Shown: positions 1-11,330 of the stretch, one piece after another
How positions within the stretch are numbered: position 1 is the first letter of the stretch
Layout of the letters: each line of letters begins with the position of its first letter
Origin: Sclerotinia nivalis
Taxonomy: Eukaryota; Ascomycota; Leotiomycetes; Helotiales; Sclerotiniaceae
NCBI GenBank assembly: GCA_029531795.1
Contig: JAPEIS010000010.1
Span: 992,001 to 1,056,000, forward strand
DNA: 64,000 bases
Direction: 5' to 3'
Made by a program: the position numbers and the translations under genes
Notes under the pieces: generated by a model
Told to the model about the DNA's origin: nothing
Seen by the model: the letters and a program-made list of their open reading frames with translations, nothing else
The model's database searches: none

Positions 1-2060
1 TTCAGAAAGAGTTCTCTCGTAATACGATGATAATAATGTTTTGTATCTAATCGTTTACTTTTTATCTAAGTATACAACAGCGGAATACAATTATAAGATC
101 TACAACAAAAAACTATTTGTTATTATCAAGACAATAGAAGAATGGTGTTTAAAGCTTTAAGGCTTATAAAAGGAGTTCGAGATTTTTATTGATTATAAGA
201 ACTTCGAATATTTTATGAATACAAAAGCTCTCAATCAACGGCAAATGCGATAATCTGAATTTCTATTTCAATATAATTTCTATATAATCTATCGATTAGA
301 AAACAAAGCTATTCGATTAGATACACTAAGTAGAAAACACAAAGATCAATTGTATCGCTTTGATCCAAACGATGAATGTCTAAAGAATCGAGAATGCGTT
401 GTCCTTTTTCAGGATCGTTTTGATAACAATCTTTATAAGGATTTGATTGAGTATATCAATTTGGTATTAGTGAAGATAATAATACCATTCTATGATCAAT
501 TAATTGATACTTTAATCGATATAGTGTATACTAAATTCGATATCGTAAATCAACTTATTTTTGCTTTTAACAATCCATCGGTGATTAAATAACCAAAAGA
601 GTATTATAAAACCCTTCGGATTGTTATATAAGATTGTTTGGTCCAAAATAATAGAATTTACTATTGGGATAAGATTTGAATTCTACTAAATGATAAACTC
701 AAACTCCAAATTATCTATCGAACTTATTCTTCTAGTTCTATCGGTCATCCTGATCGAACTAAAACGATTAATTTTGTTTCTCGTATATACTGATGGTCTA
801 ATATGCATTTGGAGATCGCATTCTATATGAAAGTCTGCGAACTTTGTATTTGTATCAAATCGTCCAAATCGGCGTCTCCCGGATTTTTGAAATTGTTGTC
901 TGTTCCTTTTCATGCGTGGTCTGATATCTCAATCGATTATATTACATCGTTTCTGGATTGCATTTGTTATAATTCTATCTATAAATATATCTTGGTGGTA
1001 ATCTGTAGATTAACTAAAATGAGATATTTTATTGGTATATGTATATTAACGATAGAGAAGCTAATCGATGCTTTTATCAATTGTATCTATACGCTTTATG
1101 GACTTCCGGACAATATCATTTCCGATTGGGGAATGCAATTTGTATTAGGATTCTGGTCACAATTTTCGGAGCGGTTGGAAGTTACCTTAAAACATTCTTC
1201 AGTTTTTTATTCTCAAATAGATGGTCAGATTGAGTGTATTAATTTGGTTCTGAAACAATATTTACGAGCTTTTGTTAACTATTATCAAGACGATTGGTTG
1301 GATTGGCTACCTTTAGCCGAATTTGTATCCAATAATTTGATCTCTGAAATAATTAGTTGTTTGTCTTTTTTCGCCAATTACGGTTTTAATTTATATCTAG
1401 GTATTGAGTCTAGTAAACCTTGTTCATTGGATATGATTTTAGTATAAAAATGGGAATTCTTTAAAGATAATAGGACTGCAGATCGTATGGAATATATTTT
1501 GGAGTAACTTCGTATTCTTGTATAGCAAGCAGTTGCTATTTATGAGAATTATGCTAACCGCTATTGTTTTGATTTACTTCGTTATATGGCTGGTTAGAAA
1601 GTCTTTGTCAATATTAAGAATATGAAGATTTCGTGCAAAGCAAAAAAGCTAGATGATAAATGGATCGGCCTTTACGAGATTATCAAAGTTTATTTTCATA
1701 TTTGTTTTGTTCAATTGTTTGAGAATGTTAAAATCTTTTTTATTTTCCATTATTTTCTTTTATTTTCAGTTTATATTAATCCTCACTTTCCGGTTTAAGC
1801 AATAATTAACGAATCAGAATCCCTAACTACACAGGACAGAATTTTGGAGTGGGACGACGATGAGGATGAGCTTATTCAGAAATGGATATTTGAAGGAGTT
1901 CTAGATAATCACAATGAAGATGATCATCATTATTTGGTCAAATAGAAACACTACATGCCAACTTAGCAACCAGCTAATAACTTAAAGAGTAACGAGAAGG
2001 TTTTTATCGAATATCATCGCCTTCATTTAGAAAAGTTAGGGCCGTTAGCTTGAATCCTAA
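1..2060 (+). pseudogene. Gypsy pol remnant: RNase H, integrase, C-terminal region
   Basis: Positions 60-340 read as the end of an RNase H domain (YKIYNK, then a stretch like FSTTKALNRRQAR and a tether like YRPGKQGTKPDALSRR). 593-860 carries an HHCC-like zinc-binding segment (GHPDRTKT, then CELC). 803-1447 is the longest open stretch, 214 codons, and spans the integrase core: SIDYI holds the first Asp, IISDWGMQF the second, and the catalytic Glu region reads QIDGQIECIN. After 1447 the frame is broken by stops and ends in acidic sequence near 1840-2060. Stops fall where family members have Trp or Gln, consistent with RIP. The protein would have integrated cDNA into the genome; this copy cannot. 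Confidence 0.8.
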
Positions 2061-2348
2061 AGCACCCCGATGCTACTATATTGCAACCGGAATTACAGAA
2101 TTTGCAATCGGAGTCATACAGTACGATTGCTACACCCACTTTACGAAGATCCATTTGTATCAAGATTGTTCGCTTCGTTTAAAGGTATATTACGTATTAT
2201 AACAATAAGGGATATAACATTATTAAAGGATATTATACGTTTTTTATCCAGGGACCTAATTGAGGAAAGAGATCTGTATTTTTTCTTTATTTTTCTTTAT
2301 TTTTTAATGCCCATTTGGGGTCAAATGGGTTTCTTGAGGAAGGGGTAC

Positions 2349-2468
2349 TGTTACGGGTTCATTTCCCTTCACTTGCATGTGATCATATATGCCTTAGACA
2401 CATATGCATACACTCACTTCTATATAGTCAGGTCACCTCCTTGACCTTCTTCTCCTTCTCGTAGTACA
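2349..2468 (+). repeat. 3' LTR of Gypsy relic G1 (end approximate)
   Basis: The LTR begins TGTTACGGG just after a GGAAGGGGTAC polypurine tract. The proposed end CTCGTAGTACA at 2458-2468 recurs at the end of the LTR at 51252-51676, which is why I place it there. No second LTR of this element is in the window, so the end is not proven. Confidence 0.5.
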
Positions 2469-3280
2469 ACAATAGATCAAACCTACATATACCTTTTCCC
2501 TCACCGTGATAATTTAATCGTACTATTTCCAAATCAAAAATTAATACTCATATAATTCTGATAATAAAGATTGTTTCATATCCTTTTATTGTTCGGGAAC
2601 TTACTTTTCTTTATAGAACTAAGAAAAAAGTAAATCTTGATCTTTTCTTTAAATAAATAAATTGTCTCTTTTCGTTTATTTCCAGATTGGATTATTTACT
2701 GATTTTTCGATATTCTAATCTACTTAACCTACTGTACCACATCCACTTCGATTTCTTTCTATCGATAAACTTCAAATCGAATCTAACAATACACCTTAAA
2801 AATATTCTAACGATCTTTTCGACAATCCTTTCAATAATCGATATATTTTTTCAAAGAAACATAAAAAGATTAAAATTGTTATTGTTCAACCAGATAGATC
2901 GTATCAAACATCGTTGCATCCGAAAACTTTCAGGAAATAAAGTAATCCCTCAACTTTACATCATAATCGGATTTCCAAAACACAAGAAGTTTCTGATAAT
3001 GAACTTTTCGATCTCGATCTTAATTGGTATCGATTAAACAATAAACTAACATTGTAAAACTTAACGCAAATCTAAAACGAAATTGAGACTCCCCAACAGC
3101 AATAATAAGGACGAAGATTCTAAGGATTCGTATTACAAGATATCTACTTCGCATATAGAGCGTACTCCTAATAGAAAAAAAAAGAAATTGAAAAAGTAAT
3201 GATTTTCTACTCTTTTTATATTAAACTATAATTAACTTTTTTATTCAGATATTCCATTAGAAATTCTCCGATTTGCCTTT
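2469..3280. other. AT-rich stretch with a degenerate ORF, no assigned function
   Basis: A 116-codon + strand ORF occupies 2687-3037, but its hydrophobic, Ile/Leu/Asn-rich composition is what AT-rich sequence yields by chance. A neighbouring + strand frame (around 2800-3060) has a less biased composition with scattered stops, so this may be the RIP-altered start of the coding remnant that follows. I recognise no family. Confidence 0.3.
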
Positions 3281-3284
3281 TTTG

Positions 3285-3918
3285 CTTCTAGATTATAATC
3301 AATAATAACAACAGAAAATGTCTATCTGCTCCAACCTTCTATATATACCAACATTGTTATAATTCTAAACAGAACTACCTTTACAACCTTTACCCCGATA
3401 TAAATGATAACCTTGTAAAACTAAAGAAACTCATAGATTCTAGAAAACATTCTAATCGTACTGCAATAGAACTTAGGAATTTGCTCTTGGAAACCATATT
3501 ATCCAAAAAAACAAAGATGGATACAAAGGCTAAATACTACAAGAATAAATATTCTTCGAAGGTCTTCAACTCCACCCCCAGGTTTCCAAAATTATAGAAC
3601 AACTCCGTTCAAACAAAAAGACTTCCCCGATTGCATCCCCGCTTGATGATTATACCGAAGCCTCTCCCTTTATATATCAATATATATACAAATTTATTCC
3701 TGACCACCGCATATCCAATCTCCATCCCGCCGATCCGGATCCTTGCAATGAAAATAATCTTCTAACAAATTGTATAAATAATCCTTTTGTCGACCTTTCG
3801 GATTTTGGGTTTATTATTGTTCCTACTCCGTTTCTTGCTTTTATTTACAACGAAATGAAACAATCTTTCATTGCTTTCCTTATTTCGATCCTTCTTGACA
3901 TTCAATTTGCTTTTGTTT
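3285..3918 (+). pseudogene. unidentified degenerate coding remnant
   Basis: Two + strand frames join into about 200 codons with almost no stops and a balanced amino-acid composition. The first frame runs from about 3285 to 3560 and contains a charged segment starting KLKKLIDSRKHSNRT. After a frame change near 3560 the second frame runs to 3918 and contains ASPLDDYTEASP and a Pro/Asp-rich segment DHRISNLHPADPDP. This is unusual for sequence this AT-rich and suggests a once-coding, lightly mutated segment. I do not recognise the family; it could be part of a transposon gag or a degraded host gene. No start codon or splice structure could be fixed. Confidence 0.35.
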
Positions 3919-4318
3919 AAATATATTGACTTTTCCCTCGAATTATCGTTCTATCTACTCTTTATATTCTTTTTGTTACTTTTATAGAATCGATTAACTT
4001 TTCAGAAACTTCTAATAACCGATTATGGTTTACTATTCAATTTTGTACTCCTTCCGGTTTTCAAACCATTCTCTTTTTATAATTTTGATTTTCCAATACA
4101 ATAGAATAATCTGTTTCGGGAATACACAGATTAAATCGAATTCTATATTTTTTAACAAAAGAAATATTAACAAAAGTCTTTTGATTATATATTCTTGATA
4201 ATATTTGATTATATTTCTTGAATTACAAAGGAAAATAGATTATAATGAAAAATTTATTACAGCTACCATCCGCAACAGTTTTTGTATTCTTATAACAAAG
4301 TTATATATCTATATTTGA
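3919..4318. other. AT-rich spacer left of the Copia pol end
   Basis: No coding signal is visible. The 3' LTR of the minus strand Copia relic should lie here, but I find no copy of its right-hand LTR. A minus strand TGTTGCGGATGG near 4264-4277 resembles an LTR start only superficially. The left boundary of the relic is therefore unknown. Confidence 0.4.
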
Positions 4319-7315
4319 TTAAAAGGAGATTTTAGTTTTATCTTCATAGCTTAATCTAGCTTTTCCATTTGATTTCGGATATCTTGATAATTGAGGAATA
4401 CCCGAAAGTATTCGAACTTTTGTTTCGACAAGTTCTTTGTCAATCCATCTACTGGCATTTGATCTGTAAGGATATATATAACTTTGAAATTCCCTTTTAT
4501 ATATTCTTAGCAAAATTATATGTTTTGTATATTTACGTGACAAAATTTCGTCGTAATCCTTTGGTTCTTTTCGGTAATAAAGCAGATAGTTTATTGATTA
4601 TCGTAGTATATTATTATTGGTGTTATATTCAATTATATCTCTTTAAGATATCTTATCAATACTATTATTTCTTTTGCTATCCATTCGATTCCGAGGAATT
4701 CCGTTTCGATTGTTGAAGTAGTCATTGTATTTTATTTTGAAGTTTTCCAGATTACTAGCCCTCCGTATATCGAGATTGTATACCCTTAGGATAACTATTA
4801 TATTTCCATATTATCTACAAATGATATATTAAATATAATAATATATTATATTAACCCTTCATCTTTAATATATATAATCGAAAAGAATCTTGTACCCTAT
4901 AAATAAATAATAACATCTACTATTGATTTCAAATACTACAGGCTCGGATTTAGCAAAAATTATAATAACTTACTTGCAGAGAAGGCTGTATCCGTTTGGA
5001 TTATTATTATATAATATAATAATAATCCTATAAGTTTTTGGAATTATTTTATTTTTTCTTTCATTACAATATCCTCAAATTCAATTAGATTGAAATATAA
5101 TAATAGTGTAATAGAATAGATCGGATATACAAAATTATATTTCTTTGCTATCTTTTTTATATATACATCATAAATCAATTATAATTTCTTAATTGCTTTA
5201 TTACAAATTACCCTAATTCTCAAGAACCATGTTAGATTCTTTAATTCCTTCAATATATAATACATTGATAATCCTTTGATAATCCTTTACACTTTTGTTT
5301 CATTCTGTTTCGTATATACTACCAAATAATTATCTACATAAAAAAAAAGCCATACCCGTTTATCAAATATATAATAAACACAAGAATCTTCCTTACTACC
5401 TTCCATCCCTATCATTATCAACTTGGAAATGAATTCTCCATACCAAAATACTACCGAATCCTTTAATCCATACAAAACTTGATCTATTTCGATTATCTTA
5501 AAGGGATCTTGGAACCCATCCAAAAGAAAACAAATTACCAATACTATATTAGCAAATCTAAATACATTAATATATACATTTACTATATCGAATTACTTAA
5601 TCTTAAGATTCTTATAAACCATTAACATTATCATTAAACAAAAAAATATTGTTACTAATATAATTACAAAAGTTATCTCTATAATCGATGAGTTTTGTAA
5701 ATCCTTTTGTATTACCAATCTTGCCTTGCATTTTTCAAAATATTCATCTGAATCCGATTTGTAATTGTAAACTCATTTTAATAACAAAAAATAGATTACA
5801 ACATCCGATCGGTTAATGATTCTCCAACAATTCATACTTTCGAATCTCTTTATTTCAACCTTCATAACATATATGAAGTGTTCCCCAAAAGTATACTTTC
5901 CTAAATCGTTATATTTTGTCAGTTTTAATGATAGTTGCATTATATAAATATATAGGATCTTTGAAGCCTTTTCAAGTTCCGAATCGATCGTTTTTAAGAC
6001 CGAAATAGATACGATTAGTAGTTTTCAATCTCTTATTCAGGATAGTGTAACACTTGGTTACATTTCTCTTAATTGTAGGACGGACACTATGATAACTGTA
6101 TATATCGCTCTTGATATCTTGTATTTAATCTTATCTTCTTCTTTAATATCAAACTCTTATTAATCAAATATAATGATATTCTCAAACAAAGCTAAAAAGA
6201 AATCTACTCTCTTTTTGATCAATTATTGCAACAACTTCTCTATTAGAGTTTTATTATTTGCAAGATTGTTAAACTATTTTCCAAATCCTCCATAAACCAA
6301 AAACAAAGATTTAGTTTTCGGATTTTCCGATTCCTCTCTATCTATTACAATATTTATACCATTTATAGATGGAAAAATATATCCCTAAACAATCATTCTT
6401 CAGGTTTTATACATTTTCTTATTCGATAATACCTTTGTAATCATTTTCTTCGGTTTCTGTACAAATTCTATAAAAGATTATTATTTATTAATACTTTTAT
6501 TGTTGTTAAAAGATAATATAAAAGGATTATAAATTGTTAACAGCAATTCTACAATAAACCAATAAAGTATATTCCTTTTTTACTCAAAAATTTATTTTTC
6601 CTTTTACTGAATCCTTTCGTCGTTTCTAATGAATTATCCACTTTCGGTAGATATACCTTTTGGTTTTTCATAATCAATATAAGAATTATCAGTATTTAGA
6701 TTAATTCCTAATCCATCGAATTCTGATATCGGTTCTGGTGTAAATAGTTCAAAGCCGAATAAACCCGATATATCGTTTTGAAATTCCAATGCTTTCTCCA
6801 CCCTCGAGTTTTGATTCCCGTTGAAGCTAGACTCTATTAATAAAATAACAACATTCTTTTGTTTTGAGAACAAATCTAATCCTTCAACAAATTCGATATC
6901 CGTTTCTTTGATTTCGTATTGAATAATAAAGGATTCTTTTTTTTTTTTTTTTTTTTCGATTAGTTCTATCATTCGTTTCAGGATATTAATATCTAATTGT
7001 TCATCGAAATCTTTTATCGGAGAATAGAAAGTATTTTCATCGAAGATAACATTTCGAATCTTGATCATTTTGTCGAGTTGCGGTATCTAAATACAATAAA
7101 TTACTATTATTAAGTTAGATAAATCGTTTAAAATAAAAGGAAAAAGTTGATCGGATTTTGTCGGAAATTCGATAATACCCTTCGAGTTCACAAAATCCTA
7201 CACTTTTAGAATTTTGCTTCAACACTCTAAATCCTCAAACCAGTCTACCCATTTCGTTCGATTATCGAAATAGATTCCTTTCCGATCTTCACAATCTTGA
7301 AGAAGAGCTTATAGA
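4319..7315 (-). pseudogene. Copia gag-pol remnant (gag start fused to integrase tail, RT, RNase H)
   Basis: The gag start (about 7310-7085) contains TKWVDWFEDLE and, after two Trp-to-stop changes, KV*DFVNSKGI, matching the Copia gag W...A...VWDxVNP pattern. In the same frame it meets IPQLDKMIKIRNVIFDE, the canonical integrase C-terminus (7100-7030). The 144-codon block 7068-6634 is the integrase-RT linker and includes a poly-Lys run encoded by the T homopolymer near 6938-6958. RT begins near 5760 (FEKCKARLVIQKD) and continues at 5541-5287 with LYGLKDSVVFWY and FYVDNYLVVY; VDN replaces the catalytic VDD. RNase H words DTAFSASKL and SFVDN, then TSTIETEFLGIE, lie near 4990-4690. The terminal block 4543-4319 matches the Copia pol end. 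Confidence 0.75.
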
Positions 7316-7486
7316 ATCTCCTGGTTCGATATTATAACGATACTTGCAGATTACATTCAGATAATTATAAAATAACTTGTATATAAGAATAATAACTAAT
7401 TGCAAACTCTAAATTCAAATATTTTAAGTTCGCGTAAGTTATTCAAAAGACTCTTTATTTCAAAAATACTGTAGTTCAAAGGGCTT

Positions 7487-7499
7487 CCGGGCTTATAAC
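7487..7499 (-). promoter_or_regulatory. tRNA primer-binding site of the Copia relic
   Basis: On the minus strand GTTATAAGCCCGG follows the LTR directly. It resembles GGTTATGAGCCC, the complement of the anticodon-loop part of fungal initiator tRNA-Met; the single G-to-A difference is a RIP-type change. Half-tRNA priming of this kind is known for Copia elements. That the site is used this way is inference. Confidence 0.5.
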
Positions 7500-7830
7500 T
7501 ATAATGAATCACAGAGCTTATTATAAAAAGGAAAAGAATTGGTTTGACTGATCTTCTATTATACAATCCGAAAGACTGTTTATATATCTCTTATAGGGCG
7601 CTAGCGCCCCCGATCGGGACGTCACCGGGGACCGAAGGTCCTCCGGCTTATACCGTAACTAATCTGATCTTGGAACAGGCCTCCGGCCTGTTCCGGTACC
7701 CTTATTTCTTCACAATAATGATATTCTACAAAGAAGAAAGAAGGTACTAGAAAGAACACCGATTATATAAGGGATGAGTGCCTTAGGCATCCATGCAGAC
7801 TAGCTAGAAACGGGTACCGAAGCCGTGACA
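7500..7830 (-). repeat. 5' LTR of the Copia relic
   Basis: On the minus strand the LTR starts TGTCACGGCTTCGG at 7830 and ends just before the primer-binding site. A TATA-like CCTTATATAATC lies in its first 60 bases, as expected of a U3 promoter. The middle holds GC-rich palindromes: GGGCGCTAGCGCCC at 7596-7609 and a hairpin with arms GGAACAGGCC and GGCCTGTTCC at 7672-7694. About 116 bases next to 7830 are homologous to the U3 of Gypsy family A. Confidence 0.6.
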
Positions 7831-8938
7831 ATAAGTTTCTCCAAAAATACATCTAGTTCGGATTACTAACCAATAGAACTTATTAAATCAAAAGAAAATA
7901 TATATAAAATATTATTCCAAATATTAATCTTTTCATCTGAAAGTTCAAACTTTTGAATATCGATTTCTATATCATTTATCGCAAATATCTTTATTACAAA
8001 AAGCTTACAATATAACAATATTAATATTGATTCAAAATATATAAAGAATACAAAAGGAAACTAGTTTGATAATTATAATTGAAATACAAAATGATAAGGA
8101 AAAAAATAGAAGAAGATATTTTTAATATTAAACAATAAGATTAGAGAAGATTAGTATTATTGAAATAAAAATGTATTTATAATACTATCTAAAGGACTAT
8201 TATCTAAGACTGGAATCAAATCTAAAAGATATTAAAAATTAAATAAAATCCATAATTTAAAGAAAACCTTATAATACTTATTATATTGTAATATAATACT
8301 AAATCTTTTGAAAGACTTTTCTTTATTTGAGTTTACTCGTTGAAGATAAACTTTAATCTTTTGTTTTAATTATTCTCTAAATGAATTATATATTTTGATA
8401 TAAATTATAATAGTATTCTATATAAGATAGTTAACTAAATGAACAATTATATTTGTAATTAAAAAGATTAATAGAGTTTTGTTTTGATTTATTGCAAATT
8501 TTTGAATAGTAGAATTAATATCTTGCTGGATAAAGTGATTATTTAATTCAATAAATATTGATATTAAAAGTTGATTTATAGATATTTTTCTGAAAATACT
8601 AAACTTTTCAGTAAGTTTTAAAATTATTAAAATATAATCTTTAAAAAGTGAATCTATAATATAGAAAAAAGCAGAGAACAGATTTGCAATAATCATTTTA
8701 AATATTAATACTTTGAATAATTTAATAGTTTGAAATAAAAAAATATAAAAAAACTTTTAAAGTAGTATTTGTGAATGAATATAGAAAATATAGAAGATAA
8801 AAAATATATAAGAAAGGAATATAAATAAAAACGTTTAAAAATAAATAGAACAAATATAATTATAAATAGCATTTGATTACAAATAATAAAGGCTTTTCGA
8901 AATCTAAATATAATACTATCAAAGAAAAAGAAAGAGTA
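7831..8938. other. AT-rich degenerate sequence left of element E
   Basis: A 92-codon minus strand ORF (8418-8696) is the only long frame; it is Ile/Leu/Phe-rich and matches nothing I recognise. Sequence around it is very AT-rich. It is probably an old RIP-degraded repeat into which element E inserted. Confidence 0.35.
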
Positions 8939-8996
8939 ACGTAGTTTATCAGTGTGCGGGTCATATCAGTGTGTGGGTCACTTTCACCTCAATTCA
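8939..8996 (+). repeat. left TIR of element E
   Basis: 58 bp beginning ACGTAGTTTATCAGTG. It contains two near-identical direct subrepeats, TATCAGTGTGCGGGTCA and TATCAGTGTGTGGGTCA, likely tandem transposase-binding sites. Confidence 0.9.
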
Positions 8997-9045
8997 CTCT
9001 TTCAAACCCATATTATTCAACAACAATTAAATCAATTGATTAAAA

Positions 9046-10692
9046 CTATAAAGATTCTAATAATCTAGGATCTATTACATTATTTTGACAAGTCCTTGTA
9101 TTATGCCCAGTCTTTCCACACTTACTACAATATCGACTAGAAGATGCTTCCCCATTAGAATTCCCCTCTTTTTGACGCTCATCGTGTTGAATCTGAATAT
9201 CAACTTCTTGCTGAGATAATATATCGGTAGCCTCTTATCCAGTAAACACTCCTTCTTGACATAATTGAGTTTTTTTTATGCGTCGATGCTTGCTTAATGC
9301 CTCATTTGCTGCTCGAAGTATACGAATCTCTACATTTAAAAGTGTATTTTCATATGCTAATCTCTCTATACCCTTAGCTAAAGCTAATACAATCTCGAAT
9401 ATAGATGTAGAAAAGCTTGATTGATGATGAGCCATTCAAGATCTTACTAAAATCGATTATGAAAGAGCTTCAGTTGGATTGTAAAAGGTTTGAGAAGTCC
9501 ATAAATCTTGATCGAAAGAGGGGGGAGTAGGTATGCGAATTCGAATATCTAGTTTCGAAAATACAGCTTCAGGATCAAATGGTATTAAACCTGTTCCTCG
9601 AAACCCTGATTTCATATTCTGAATCGTAATTGATTCTTGGTATGCAGCTTTGAAAGCTATAAAGAATTCAATTTTCGAAATATAATTGATATGTGCCTTG
9701 ATAAACCCATCAATTTGAGTACCATATGAACGTTTCAGACTGTTAAAACAGTCAACATCAAATGATTGAGTTAAATGATTTGAATATAATAGTAATTTTA
9801 AACAGATAATATTATTCTCTTTGCAATACGATTGAAAAGATACTGATTCATAGCTTTCATGTCCATCTAGTACCAATATTCGATATTTGCCCTTTCTTCG
9901 ATTCTTAGTATACTTATCAAAGTATTTCAATCATTCTAAACCTGTCTCATTATTTGTCCATCCATTAGATGTAGATTTAATAACCCATTCTACAGGAAAG
10001 TCGATTTCGATATACCAATTGGAAAGATGAACCTGTCCTTGAACCACTAGAAATAAGGGTATGATTTCACCCTCCCTATTTCCACATATTATTACTATAA
10101 CCCATTCTCGATTGCCTAATTATACTGATTTACTTCTACTGCATCTCTCAGCACTAATGACAACCATTGCAATACATATAATCCCCATCATAAAGCCTGT
10201 TTCGTCGAAATTGTAGAAATCGCTATCGAGAATACCATATTTCGCTCGTATATTCGAAACCAATCGAAACCACTCTTCAATAAGCTTAGAATCTTCGCAA
10301 AAAGCTCTTTGAAAGTCATAAACACAACTAAAACACATCTTTAATTCGATTCGACACTTTACGAATCGATACACCCAAAGCTTCCCAACACACTTTGCAC
10401 CCCTCGATTCAAAAATATGATTCGCCATATCTTCCACATTTCTGAATTTAGGTGGAAATCCTCTCATATCCATATCGAGTATATACTCAGAAATGATATT
10501 CTCTTCTAATTCTGAAAGATTATAAGATTTAGATCGATATTCGGAGCGAAGAGTAAAACCATTAATTCTACACTATAATATTGTATTCGAGATATTATAC
10601 ATCTTCGCAACTTTTCGAATGCTTATTTTTTTGTCTTTTTGAATAGCTTCGATAGCAAGGAGTATACGGGCTTCTTGGTTATTCGAATTCAT
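9046..10692 (-). pseudogene. pogo-like (Fot) DDE transposase with C-terminal zinc knuckle
   Basis: I start at 10692 (MNSNNQEAR) rather than the upstream Met inside the TIR, since a helix-turn-helix of the psq type follows (ISIRKVAKMYNIS). Next comes a CENP-B type HTH (10473 onward, GFPPKFRNVEDMAN). The DDE domain shows YNFDETGFMMG, then LVLDGHESYESV and SFDVDCFNSLKRSYG with the remaining acidic residues. A coiled-coil segment (9435-9235) and a CCHC knuckle YCSKCGKTGHNTRTC (near 9110-9150) close the protein. About six stops interrupt it, for example near 10573, 10120, 9931, 9457 and 9235; most fit CAA, CGA or TGG turned into stops. The stop is at 9046-9048. Transposition by this copy would need supply in trans. 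Confidence 0.85.
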
Positions 10693-10732
10693 TGTAGATT
10701 GTTGATAAAACGCGTGTTGAAAGAGAAGAGAT

Positions 10733-10790
10733 TGAATTGAGGTGAAAGTGACCCACACACTGATATGACCCGCACACTGATAAACCACGT
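10733..10790 (-). repeat. right TIR of element E
   Basis: Inverse complement of the left TIR with one difference at the fifth base (ACGTGG versus ACGTAG). It carries the same tandem 17-bp subrepeats. Confidence 0.9.
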
Positions 10791-11330
10791 TATTAGAAAT
10801 TTATAAAAACTTGTTTTAGTTTTAGAAAAAGCAATATAAACTTGTTAAAGAATCTTATAAGTCTTGAAAAAATACAAAGTAATAATAAATCTTTTTGTAA
10901 ATATAAGTTTTATATATATATATATATATAGAAAATGAATAAATGAAATATACAGTTTTATATAAAAAGCTATAAGGCAATATTAAATTAGTTGTATTTG
11001 GAATTAATTATTATATTCTATTATTTTACTTTATTATTATATTTTACTATTATATCTATTATCTTATTAAGTGTTATTGTATAGTTGCTTAGTATAATAT
11101 TTCTTATATATATTATTATAAATAACTAAAATAATTGAGGGGTTTAACAAGCTACAAAAATTCTTATAAAGTTTGTAAAAGACAATAAAAAGATCAAAAG
11201 AAAGAATATAATATATAATATTTAAAAGGAAAAGAGAATATTAATAATACTTTTGATTATATAAATGATAATATAGATATCGGTAAAATGATATCTTTCG
11301 TATCTAAATTAAAACTACTAAATTATAAAA
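10791..11330. other. AT-rich sequence with a (TA)n tract
   Basis: A pure TA microsatellite of about ten units lies at 10911-10930. Otherwise I see only AT-rich sequence with no coding signal. Confidence 0.5.

Larger units (their letters stand above)
1..2468 (+). mobile_element. 3' part of a degenerate Ty3/Gypsy retrotransposon (G1)
   Basis: The element enters from the left edge and runs through RNase H, integrase and a C-terminal region to a purine-rich tract (2335-2348) followed directly by an LTR-like start TGTTACGGG at 2349. That order is typical of the 3' half of a Ty3/Gypsy element. The integrase core resembles the integrases of A1 and A2 in this window (shared words such as NSIYKYIL), so G1 is a relative of family A, but its LTR differs. 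Many in-frame stops show it is dead. The 5' half lies outside the window. Confidence 0.85.
4319..7830 (-). mobile_element. degenerate, internally deleted Ty1/Copia retrotransposon
   Basis: Reading leftward from 7830, the element has an LTR (7830-7500), a primer-binding site (7499-7487), a Copia gag N-terminus (about 7310-7085), then directly the integrase C-terminal tail, reverse transcriptase and RNase H, ending at 4319. The rest of gag, the protease and the integrase core are missing. Domain order gag-integrase-RT-RNase H defines Copia. No left LTR was found, so the element may also be truncated there. Trp-to-stop changes in gag and a changed RT metal site show it is inactive. Confidence 0.75.
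8939..10790 (-). mobile_element. pogo/Fot-type DNA transposon (element E)
   Basis: The element is 1852 bp, bounded by 58-bp terminal inverted repeats that differ at one position, and flanked by TA on both sides (8937-8938 and 10791-10792), the Tc1/mariner-superfamily target duplication. It encodes one broken transposase on the minus strand. It carries far fewer mutations than the elements around it, so it appears either younger or less exposed to RIP. Confidence 0.9.

Noticed and set aside
6938..6958. T homopolymer as a stand-alone microsatellite
   Set aside because: It encodes a Lys run within the open Copia pol frame on the minus strand.
7590..7700. GC-rich patch that could suggest a structured RNA gene or a small coding gene
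   Set aside because: It lies inside an LTR and is explained by palindromes; the 68-codon ORF across it reads through the hairpins and has no domain.
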